Shown piece after piece: positions 51,485 to 60,775 of a stretch of DNA of 64,000 nucleotides (the stretch's first letter is position 1; the number at the start of each line of letters is the position of its first letter). The stretch covers positions 16,046,782 through 16,110,781 of the forward strand of contig JASKMD010000008.1 in assembly GCA_030144725.1 (NCBI GenBank), in the 5' to 3' direction. The stretch comes from Haematococcus lacustris (taxonomy: Eukaryota > Chlorophyta > Chlorophyceae > Chlamydomonadales > Haematococcaceae). Both the position numbers and the translations under genes were made by a program. Below the pieces are notes generated by a model. That model saw only the letters and a list, made by a program, of their open reading frames with translations. It was not told the origin of the DNA and made no database searches.

Positions 51485-53692
51485 GGGCTGGGCTGGGCTG
51501 GGCTGGGCTGGGCTGGGCTGGGCTGGGCTGGGCGGGGCTGGGCTGGGCTGGGCTGGGCTGGGCGGGGCGGGGCGGGGCGGGGCGGGGCGGGGCGGGGCGG
51601 GGCGGGGCGGGGCGGGGCGGGGCGGGGCGGGGCGGGGCGGGGCGGGGCGGGGCGGGGCGGGGCGGGGCGGGGCGGGGCGGGGCGGGGCGGGGCGGGGCGG
51701 GGCGGGGCGGGGCGGGGCGGGGCGGGGCGGGGCGGGGCGGGGCGGGGCGGGGCGGGGCGGGGCGGGGCGGGGCGGGGCGGGGCGGGGCGGGGCGGGGCGG
51801 GGCGGGGCGGGGCGGGGCGGGGCGGGGCGGGGCGGGGCGGGGCGGGGCGGGGCGGGGCGGGGCGGGGCGGGGCGGGGCGGGGCGGGGCGGGGCGGGGCGG
51901 GGCGGGGCGGGGCGGGGCGGGGCGGGGCGGGGCGGGGCGGGGCGGGGCGGGGCGGGGCGGGGCGGGGCGGGGCGGGGCGGGGCGGGGCGGGGCGGGGCGG
52001 GGCGGGGCGGGGCGGGGCGGGGCGGGGCGGGGCGGGGCGGGGCGGGGCGGGGCGGGGCGGGGCGGGGCGGGGCGGGGCGGGGCGGGGCGGGGCGGGGCGG
52101 GGCGGGGCGGGGCGGGGCGGGGCGGGGCGGGGCGGGGCGGGGCGGGGCGGGGCGGGGCGGGGCGGGGCGGGGCGGGGCGGGGCGGGGCGGGGCGGGGCGG
52201 GGCGGGGCGGGGCGGGGCGGGGCGGGGCGGGGCGGGGCGGGGCGGGGCGGGGCGGGGCGGGGCGGGGCGGGGCGGGGCGGGGCGGGGCGGGGCGGGGCGG
52301 GGCGGGGCGGGGCGGGGCGGGGCGGGGCGGGGCGGGGCGGGGCGGGGCGGGGCGGGGCGGGGCGGGGCGGGGCGGGGCGGGGCGGGGCGGGGCGGGGCGG
52401 GGCGGGGCGGGGCGGGGCGGGGCGGGGCGGGGCGGGGCGGGGCGGGGCGGGGCGGGGCGGGGCGGGGCGGGGCGGGGCGGGGCGGGGCGGGGCGGGGCGG
52501 GGCGGGGCGGGGCGGGGCGGGGCGGGGCGGGGCGGGGCGGGGCGGGGCGGGGCGGGGCGGGGCGGGGCGGGGCGGGGCGGGGCGGGGCGGGGCGGGGCGG
52601 GGCGGGGCGGGGCGGGGCGGGGCGGGGCGGGGCGGGGCGGGGCGGGGCGGGGCGGGGCGGGGCGGGGCGGGGCGGGGCGGGGCGGGGCGGGGCGGGGCGG
52701 GGCGGGGCGGGGCGGGGCGGGGCGGGGCGGGGCGGGGCGGGGCGGGGCGGGGCGGGGCGGGGCGGGGCGGGGCGGGGCGGGGCGGGGCGGGGCGGGGCGG
52801 GGCGGGGCGGGGCGGGGCGGGGCGGGGCGGGGCGGGGCGGGGCGGGGCGGGGCGGGGCGGGGCGGGGCGGGGCGGGGCGGGGCGGGGCGGGGCGGGGCGG
52901 GGCGGGGCGGGGCGGGGCGGGGCGGGGCGGGGCGGGGCGGGGCGGGGCGGGGCGGGGCGGGGCGGGGCGGGGCGGGGCGGGGCGGGGCGGGGCGGGGCGG
53001 GGCGGGGCGGGGCGGGGCGGGGCGGGGCGGGGCGGGGCGGGGCGGGGCGGGGCGGGGCGGGGCGGGGCGGGGCGGGGCGGGGCGGGGCGGGGCGGGGCGG
53101 GGCGGGGCGGGGCGGGGCGGGGCGGGGCGGGGCGGGGCGGGGCGGGGCGGGGCGGGGCGGGGCGGGGCGGGGCGGGGCGGGGCGGGGCGGGGCGGGGCGG
53201 GGCGGGGCGGGGCGGGGCGGGGCGGGGCGGGGCGGGGCGGGGCGGGGCGGGGCGGGGCGGGGCGGGGCGGGGCGGGGCGGGGCGGGGCGGGGCGGGGCGG
53301 GGCGGGGCGGGGCGGGGCGGGGCGGGGCGGGGCGGGGCGGGGCGGGGCGGGGCGGGGCGGGGCGGGGCGGGGCGGGGCGGGGCGGGGCGGGGCGGGGCGG
53401 GGCGGGGCGGGGCGGGGCGGGGCGGGGCGGGGCGGGGCGGGGCGGGGCGGGGCGGGGCGGGGCGGGGCGGGGCGGGGCGGGGCGGGGCGGGGCGGGGCGG
53501 GGCGGGGCGGGGCGGGGCGGGGCGGGGCGGGGCGGGGCGGGGCGGGGCGGGGCGGGGCGGGGCGGGGCGGGGCGGGGCGGGGCGGGGCGGGGCGGGGCGG
53601 GGCGGGGCGGGGCGGGGCGGGGCGGGGCGGGGCGGGGCGGGGCGGGGCGGGGCGGGGCGGGGCGGGGCGGGGCGGGGCGGGGCGGGGCGGGG
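51485..53692. repeat. Giant pentanucleotide array (GGGCT)n then (GGGGC)n, 2.2 kb
   Basis: Roughly the first 80 bases are mostly GGGCT units; the remaining 2.1 kb is essentially perfect GGGGC (about 425 units). All six frames are open throughout because the unit has no stop in any frame. The G-strand is strongly predicted to form G-quadruplexes. It lies between a + gene ending at 51391 and the start of a - gene at 53895. Confidence 0.97.
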
Positions 53693-53702
53693 TCTGCTCC
53701 AC

Positions 53703-53895
53703 ATCTTCGCGCCACTGACGAAAACGTTGCACTGCGTGGAATATCAGCCACACTACTGCTGCCAACGCCAAGCATATCAGGATGGGGACTGCAATCATGC
53801 ATCAGCAAACAGGAAAAACAATTCATTTAACTTCTGCACCCAACCATGCCGGAAAACCCATCATCCACAACCATTATTACATTACCTTGCTCCAT
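53703..53895 (-). CDS. Start of a small membrane-protein gene (partial)
   Basis: ATG at 53895 gives MEQ on a 10-nt first exon (53895-53886). A GT-AG intron leads to an exon from 53788 encoding [20 protein letters not shown] and RQWREDVEQ. This is a clear signal anchor or signal peptide with a basic cytosolic side. Beyond it the frame runs into the (GGGGC)n array as Pro-Ala-Pro-Pro-Arg repeats. Either a donor (GAT|GTGGAG, 53702) puts the array in an intron, or the gene is truncated. The rest of the gene is not identified. Confidence 0.45.
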
Positions 53896-54185
53896 GGTAG
53901 CTCGACTCTCGTGAAGGTGGGACGCGCGTGGTGGGTGTCGTATGTGCTCGCGACGGTTATTTGGTTCTGGAGATGAATTGGGCCATTCTGCCTGTGCAGA
54001 TACGCAGCACATAGTAAAGCCTGCGCGCATTGAGCTGCTGTCGCTCAAGCTCAAGCAGCGGTTGACTGAACTGTGGTTTTGGGCTATGATAAGTAAGTGC
54101 ACATGATGCAAACAGCTGCTCGCGAGATGTGCATACACCACCACACCCTTCTGTAATGTAATGCTGCAATGGATGCCATGCAGGC

Positions 54186-54632
54186 ATGCTGGGGCTGAAC
54201 TTGCGAAAGCATTCATGGCCAACACGTCATGCTCCTCTCAGTGTCAAGCCACACTTGAATAGGTCCAGCAGTATTTCAAGGTCACAGCCTGACAAGCAGG
54301 TGGACCTGGATGCCTTTGCCACAAGGATTGAGTTGGCCAATACCAAGCTGCTGGCTGACTTCAGAGCAAACATGAGCAAGGAGCTGGCTGACTTCAGAGC
54401 AGGCATGAGCAAGGAGCTGGGTGACTTCAAGGCATCCACCAGCAAGGAAATGGCCGAGTACAAGGTGTCGTTTGAGAAGTCTCTGTATGAACTGAAGATG
54501 GATGTCAAGCTGGAGATACAGCAGCTCAAGCTCATAACCCTTTTTGCAGTTGCGGCTGTAGTGCTGCTTGCTGGTTCTGACAGCATATTGGGAACCGTTG
54601 CAGGCACCATCTTCTCAAGGGTGCTGAAGTAG
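54186..54632 (+). CDS. Coiled-coil protein with C-terminal membrane segment, 148 aa
   Basis: A single open frame from ATG 54186. The leader (1-38) is basic with Ser and His and no acidic residues, resembling a mitochondrial presequence. It is followed by coiled coil with an 11-residue repeat (ANMSKELADFR, AGMSKELGDFK, ASTSKEMAEYK). A hydrophobic helix LITLFAVAAVVLLAG then precedes the C-terminal TIFSRVLK. The layout resembles DUF1640/CCDC90-type mitochondrial inner-membrane proteins, but it is short and I cannot confirm that. No intron is needed. Confidence 0.65.
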   Translation: MLGLNLRKHSWPTRHAPLSVKPHLNRSSSISRSQPDKQVDLDAFATRIELANTKLLADFRANMSKELADFRAGMSKELGDFKASTSKEMAEYKVSFEKSLYELKMDVKLEIQQLKLITLFAVAAVVLLAGSDSILGTVAGTIFSRVLK

Positions 54633-55208
54633 GCTTGTTGCACTTCGCTTGCAAGGCATTGTTGTGGCCTACAACAATGCACCTTTACTGTTCGGTTGAT
54701 GGCAGTTGTAGATGCAAGGGCCATGGCGTCTCAATTCTCTTGATTTTCCTGCAGTCCATTGCAAGTGTTTGTGGTTGTAAAGCCGATGTTGGGTGGCCAT
54801 TGAGCACCCAGCAAGGCTGCCCATCAGGGTTGACGCGCTGAGTAACGCGCACGTCAGCTACCAGGCAGCGGCGCATGGTGCCACCACCTTGACAGCCCTG
54901 GGTTGCTCAAGGCTGCTTAATGGGCCATTTGCTGACTGCCCACTCTGCGTCACCTTGCCTGGTGCGCCTCAGCAACACGGCAGCAACTGGTGGTTTCACT
55001 TGTGTGGCACGTGGGTGTGGCACATGCTATGATGCTGATGTTGCCGCAGAGCGCTCACAATTGTCTGTAATGGCCAGCAGCAATGTGGGTGCAATGTGGT
55101 CAGCAGCAGTGCAATATACTTCGGCACTTTGGGCACTCGGCACTGCTTGGCACTGCATGCAGGACATGAGCCCGCTGGTGAAGTCCCCATGCTCACCGCA
55201 CAGACGCC
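54633..55208. other. Intergenic or unresolved 5' exons
   Basis: May hold 5' exons of the next gene; no exon is convincing. An ATG-open frame at 55070-55240 reads MASSNVGAMWSAAV in a different phase. Confidence 0.3.
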
Positions 55209-56367
55209 ATGCAGATCATATTGGGCGGCATTGCGTTTGACAAGCAGGCCAACATGGTCGACTTCCTGATTGGCAAGCATGCCGACATGCTGAAAAGGAA
55301 AGGTGGGGGTGAGGCTAGGGCTGCCACCGCACTTGCTGCCTTCACATGCCACAATGTCTCAACATGTGTCTTGGCTGCGCGTGCATGCAGCCGACTTGGT
55401 CATGCAGCTGGCAGAGCTAAAGACCAAGGCTGCAGCAGCTGGCATCACCGATGGAGAGGACGCCGCAGCTCAGTACAAGGCGCAGCACCAGCGGACCAAG
55501 ACCATTGCCGCCAACGCTGACTGGCCCGTGTCAACAACCTGTCCGGCTCCTGGTGCAGCCCTGACGTGGCTGGCTCTGTGCACACCCTGGGTTTGGCGAA
55601 GCTGGAGGCTGCGAAGATGGCTAGGTGAGCGCAAGGTGCAGACACATCTCACTCACAGCAGACAGCCAGCCAGCTACAGGCAACCAACACAGTCGTCATC
55701 AAGGCCTTGTGCCTTGTTGTGTGTGTGCATGTGCAGCCTGCGGAGCATGGTGTGGCAGGCCGTGCTACTCGTGGCCCAGCTGGAGACTCAGCAGAAGGAG
55801 TGGGGCGTGGCAGACAAGGACACCAGAGCCAAGCCAAGATGAAGCAAGCCCACCAGCTGGTGGACCAGCTGGCACTGTGGGAGGTGCTTGGCACTACCCA
55901 GCATCCCAACCAGGTCAGCATGTGTGGCAGCAAGGCTGTTAGCATGCATGTGGCAGCATATGGCAGCTAGCTAGGTCATGCCTGGGCACAATCTGGCACT
56001 CCTGGGCATGCCCTTGCAGGTTCGCGTGACCGGCAGCCAACTGCGTAGCATGGTGCGGGGGGAGCCAGCACCTTGGGAGAGGGAATCCCAGACCTCTCAC
56101 GAGGGCAAGGTCCTCTTCTTTGGTCGGCAGTTCTTCCACCTGCTCAGCGACAGCCAGAGATGCCTGGAGCAGCTAGCGTTGCTGAAACTAGAGCGAGCAC
56201 GGCTGAATGCATGGCTGCACTTCATTTTGCGTGCTAGCCGGGCTGCATACGCAGCAGCGCAGGCGGGGGAGGGAGCGCAGGCAGGTGGGAGGCAGTTCTA
56301 CCTTCAGCAGCACATCACTCACTATGAGGGCATGCTGGCAAAGTTGCAGAAGCTGCTGTGGGCATGA
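55209..56367 (+). CDS. Unidentified mostly helical protein, two apparent frameshifts
   Basis: Exons: 55209-55302 (IILGGIAFDKQANMVDFLIG), 55391-55624 (ADLVMQLAELKTKAAAAG to LAKLEAAKMAR), 55737-55913 (SMVWQAVLLVAQLETQQKEW to ALWEVLGTTQHPNQ) and 56020-56367 (VRVTGSQLRSM to LAKLQKLLWA). Splice phases agree between exons. Within exon 2 (TGGCCCGTG, about 55523) and exon 3 (GACACCAGAG, about 55830) the frame is restored only by adding one base to a GGG or CCC run. The protein is rich in helices, with FFGRQFFHLLSDSQRCLEQLA near the end. I do not recognise the family. It may begin further upstream. Confidence 0.55.
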
Positions 56368-56582
56368 ACGAAGTATCCTGAGGCTGGGGGCATGGGGGTG
56401 CCTACAACGCCTTTTTCTTATTGTAAGCAATATGATGGAGCTATATATGATCGATCATTTCTTCATTACCCCACCAGTGTAACACCGCGACGCGTCAGCC
56501 TCAGCGTAGCATTGGTCCCCCGGCGCCCGTGCATCTGCCTCACGCGAAGTGATGGTCAGGGAGTCTTCCGCAGACCTGCAGC
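56368..56582. promoter_or_regulatory. Short intergenic gap before RAD51D
   Basis: A 215-bp gap between two + genes. It has an AT-rich patch TATATATGATCG at 56440-56451. It presumably holds the RAD51D promoter and the upstream 3' UTR. Confidence 0.35.
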
Positions 56583-59250
56583 ATGCGCATTGACTCGCTG
56601 GCAGACCAGTTGGGGCAAGCCGTTGTGCAGCAGCTTCTGGCAAAATACACCACAGGTAGTGCAGGGAGGAGGTGCAACCAGCAACAGCAAAGAGCAGCGG
56701 GTGGCAGCCAAAGCTCAGGGAACTGTACCTCATGGTCCCACAGTTGAGGAGTACCTGCTCAGCAAATGCCATGAGCTCAGCCAGTCCAACGTAAGCTGAG
56801 CAACCCTGCCATACCAATATAGTGTAACTCAGAAATCATCAGTGCTGGCATTGCATGAGTTTTCCCTGCTGCAGTCCTGATTTGTTTTCTCCATGCCTTC
56901 ACCACCTGCCATCTAGCCTGCTCACTGCCTGCGTGATGGCATGTCACTCCTTGAGCACGGCCTGGCCCTTGCAGCCACTACCGCAGCTTGGCCATGAGCT
57001 GGTTGCGGCTGAGGCCGTGTTGGACCAGTTCCTCTCCTGGCACCTGGCACCTCCTGCTGTGTCGGCTCTGGCCCTCCATGACCAGCTGCGGGATGAGCTG
57101 CGCATCCTGCCCACTGGCTGTGATGGGTGGGTGGGGAGGGGGTAGGTGGGTGAGCTTTGAGGGTGAGGGAGAGGGGTGAGGGGGTTCATGGGTTGGTGGG
57201 TGGGTGGGTTGCGGTGGGTGGTTAGGATGTGGTGGATGGGTGGGTGTGAAAGCTGGGAGGATAGGTGTTGGTTAGGGTGTCAGGGCTAAGGGACAGTGAG
57301 ATATGACACCAGTAGCTTCGCTAGGGTGGGCAGAATGGGAAATGGGGCAGGGAGGGACATGAGGAAGCTGGCTGCTCCTCTGCCTGTCTCCCCAGCCAGA
57401 AGGTATCACATGGACGTGCCTTGGCATGGAGGATCAGAAAGCAGGATAAGCAAATGTGTGCTTTAGTCTGAGTCTCATTGGCTGTTATGATACTAGCTGG
57501 AGTTGTGGCTGCAACTGCTGACCCTCAACACTTGCTGTCAACGTGTGCAATTATGAGCGGGGAAGATCGGTGCATGGGTGCGGCTTTTGCAATCTCACAC
57601 CCCACTCTATTTATCTGGCTTGCTTCCTGAGGTTGGTCAGGGCTGCTGCCCATCCCAGGCCATCGCCTGCTGCCCTCTTCCCTGTGCAGCCTAGACACCC
57701 TACTGGGCAACGGTCTGCGTGAGGGCTGTGTGGTGGAGTTTGCTGGAGAGTCCTCAGCAGGCAGGTGACCCTCAGGCCCCTGGCACCAGCACTTGTTGCT
57801 GCCCTCGTCACCTCTGCAGCTGTGTTGCTGCATGTCCATGGGTGCGAATGCAGCTGTGGTTGCGGTTCTACATGATCAGCCCTCTGCCCGTCCTTGCCGC
57901 AAGGCTGCCTCGTGCAGGGTTTAGGGGCAACCACATGCTCCTTCACTTCACCAAGACACATAGCCGTTTGCCTAGTAGCATTTGCAAGCTGGGGCTAATG
58001 CACGTACCTGCACACTCATGGCTGATGTGTAAGTCATCAGCTGTATGTTGGTTGCAATGTGTTCCAACGTGCAATGACTTTGTTGCATGGAGCCCTGCCC
58101 TAATGGTCTTCGCAAGCATGCAATGTGTGTGTTTTGGGGTGTGCTGTGGCAGGCAAGACTCAGGTGTGCCATATGGCAGCTGCCGCCACGGCCCTGAGGG
58201 CGGAGGGAGTGGTGTACGTCGACACCACCAACGCCATGTCTCCGGCCCGCTTGCTGCAGGCTGCGGAGGCCATGCAGGTGTGATAGAACGGAGTGAAGGC
58301 ATTCTCAGCGGAACCGTCGTTGCATGCCCTGAAAAAGCCAGACACTGAGTTGGGTGTGTCTACACTGTGCGAACCCGCAGGCTGGGACAAATACATCGGA
58401 AGTGCTGCGTTGCGTACACGTTGCGCGCCCGCACAACATCTACGAGCTCTTTGACGTCTTGTGCGAAGTGAACGCGCGCTGCGAGTCACTCCCTCGCACA
58501 GGTCACACCCAACCGGGGCCTGGGCTGCCCGCCACCCCTGCCAGACCACTGGTTCCTCGCCCTTGCCTGCTGATCGTGGACTCACTTTCCGCCGTGGTGA
58601 GCCCCGTGGTGGGTAACCCGAAGCACAGCCAAGGCTTCACGCTGCTGGCCTGCATCGGCCGCCTGCTGCGCCAGCTGGCCGACACGCACCGGCTAGCCGT
58701 TGTCGTGACAAATCACATGGTGGCTGCCCGGGGAGGTAGCGAGCAGGAGAGGGAGCGTGAGGCGAGCAGTCGGTCTGGCAGTGGGCTGCGTGTGTTGGTC
58801 CCTGCGCTGGGGGAGGTGTGGCGGAGCCAGGTCCACACCCGCCTGGTGCTGCAGCTAGCGCCTGGGTCTGGCCCGGAGGGTCCTCGCCAGGCAGTGCTGG
58901 CTGCCAGCAGCATCTCGGTGAGGGCCAGTCGCTAGGGAGGGCCAGTCGCCAGCGAGCGGCAGCAGGCAGGGAGGGGCAGGGAGGGGCAGTCGACAGGGTG
59001 GGGTGACATAGGGCCGCACGGAGACGTTAGGTCAGGCACATCAGCAGTGCACCTGCGTCCTTGTGTTACCCTGTGCCCCACCTGCCATGAGCCTTGCTTT
59101 CTTTACTGTCCCATGATATGATGCGATGACCCAGGGAGGCTCCATGCTGTGTGCTTGCCTCAGGTGGCGGGTGCCAGTGCCTGGTTCACGATCACTGCCG
59201 CGGGGCTGCAGGACTACGAGCCTCGCCTCACGTCACCTGCAGCAGTTTGA
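56583..59250 (+). CDS. RAD51D: RAD51 paralogue RAD51D
   Basis: A RecA-fold ATPase of the BCDX2-type paralogue complex in homologous recombination. Exons: 56583-56790, 56975-57126, 57690-57760, 58153-58277, 58381-58917, 59164-59250. Motifs: RILPTGCDGLDTLL and GNGLREG, Walker A GESSAGKTQ across the exon 3/4 junction, VVYVDTTNAMSPARLLQ, Walker B LLIVDSLSAVVSPVVG, and VVVTNHMV, all in RAD51D order; the end is GASAWFTITAAGLQDYEP. The intron within Walker A (57761-58152) needs a GC donor (AG|GCAGGT). Exon 1 (MRIDSLADQLGQAVV) and the later part GGATSNSKEQ lie in frames that join only if one G of a GGG near 56665 is removed. The N-terminus is therefore uncertain, while the ATPase core is secure. Confidence 0.9.
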
Positions 59251-60775
59251 CACCTGACCGCCAGGAGCTTGGGCTGCCTAAGGCGCGTGGGACCAGAAGC
59301 TGGTCTGCAATAGTCCCAGAAGAGTGTCAGTCTCATCCCAATCGTATCCTGGCCTTGGCCTGCTGCACCATCCCATCCCATCCCTGCGCCTCAGCCCTGA
59401 GCCTGCTCCATCCCATCCCACTCACACCCTGGCCTGGGAGGGTCTCTGGCATTGGTACTGACTCAGCAGCTGCTGCACACAATCTGGAGCCTGCGGCATG
59501 TCAGGTCAGTTTGGGGCCTGACATGATGCCACAATGCAGGCCCACAACCAGCACCCCTCCTCCCCTCCCTTCTCCCATACCCTTGCCATTCAATAAGTGC
59601 TTTCCCATGCTCAGCCACCTCCTCCCCCTGCCAACGTGCCATCCCCACCTTCTGAGCCTTGGAGCGAATGACATCGGCAAAGGGTGTGCGGAAGGAACCA
59701 GCTGACAAGGTAGTGGCCTGATGCCAGGAGCACTAAGCTTTCAGCTCGGTGCTTGCAACATCAACGCGCCAGGTTCCCCTCAGGTCAGGTGGCTGGCCGG
59801 TTTACAAAGCTGCGGCTCAACCTGCAATGCATTGGGAAGAGGGCGGCAGGCCTGACCGTGGGGCCATGCGCATCAGCAGAAGCGCTGCCCAAGGCCAGGC
59901 AGTGACAGCACTGGGTAACGTAGTATGGCATGCAGGTTGCTGAGGCTGATCGTCATACACAGTCCCCATGGAGTCAGGTTTGCTAGTTGTGATGCAGAAC
60001 GTCCCACTACCCAGTAGCCTTGCACATGCACATAGAGATGTACAGAGAGAGGGAGGGCCATGTGACATTGCGCCATGACTTGTCATGTGATAGTATGTGG
60101 TGATGATGTACAGTGCATCAGGCACTGCATCAGGCACCAGGCTGCTTTGCCGTATGTGATAGTATGGTCATGAACACGAGCCAGGGCACAAGCTGGAGGC
60201 CAAAGCAAGAACATCAAGCTGGCTGGCGTGCTGCTGGTTGATGGCTGCTATGCCACTTTGCTATGCTTCTGCTCTGCTAGGGCTGCTTCTGCTACACACC
60301 AGCCGGCGTGTCGGTGTGGGTGTGCATAGGCCTCTGCCGGATGAACCCGAAAGTGACGTAGTTGACGGTGACGACCCACTACAGCCAGGATTTAAGCAGA
60401 CGTAGCTTAATACAAAGGCTGCCGGAGAGGCCCGCTGTGCTAGAATCAGAGCAGCAGCAGGAGCTGCAGGTGTAGTGCAGTGCATGAGCTCGGAGCGTGT
60501 CAGGTATTCATGCATCATCCAGGAGTCACAAAGCTCGGACACAGCTCGAAGTCACCCTGCACGACCACATTGGCACGAAGGAAAGCAGCTAGGACGGATG
60601 GCAGCGCAGCCATTTGTGCGCAGCATGATTGCAATGATATTTCTCGCAGTAATGTTGGATTTAGTAAACTTGCTTGCAGAAACCAAAGCTAAGGAGTTAT
60701 CGCTGACAGTCTTGCAGATGTCCCTGGCACAGCAATTCCATCTTCTGCGAGGCCGCTGCTGCCACCAACTGCGGC
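59251..60775. other. Intergenic, no gene seen
   Basis: About 1.5 kb between RAD51D and RecX. Open frames here have no recognisable features. A frame from ATG 60598 encodes a short hydrophobic stretch (SMIAMIFLAVMLDLVNLL) that overlaps the RecX start in another frame; it is probably chance or 5' leader. Confidence 0.4.

Noticed and set aside
51092..53900. Open frames of about 800 residues of RGGAG or PAPPR type in all frames
   Set aside because: They are products of the (GGGGC)n array. Only the short membrane-anchor exon at its edge has independent support.
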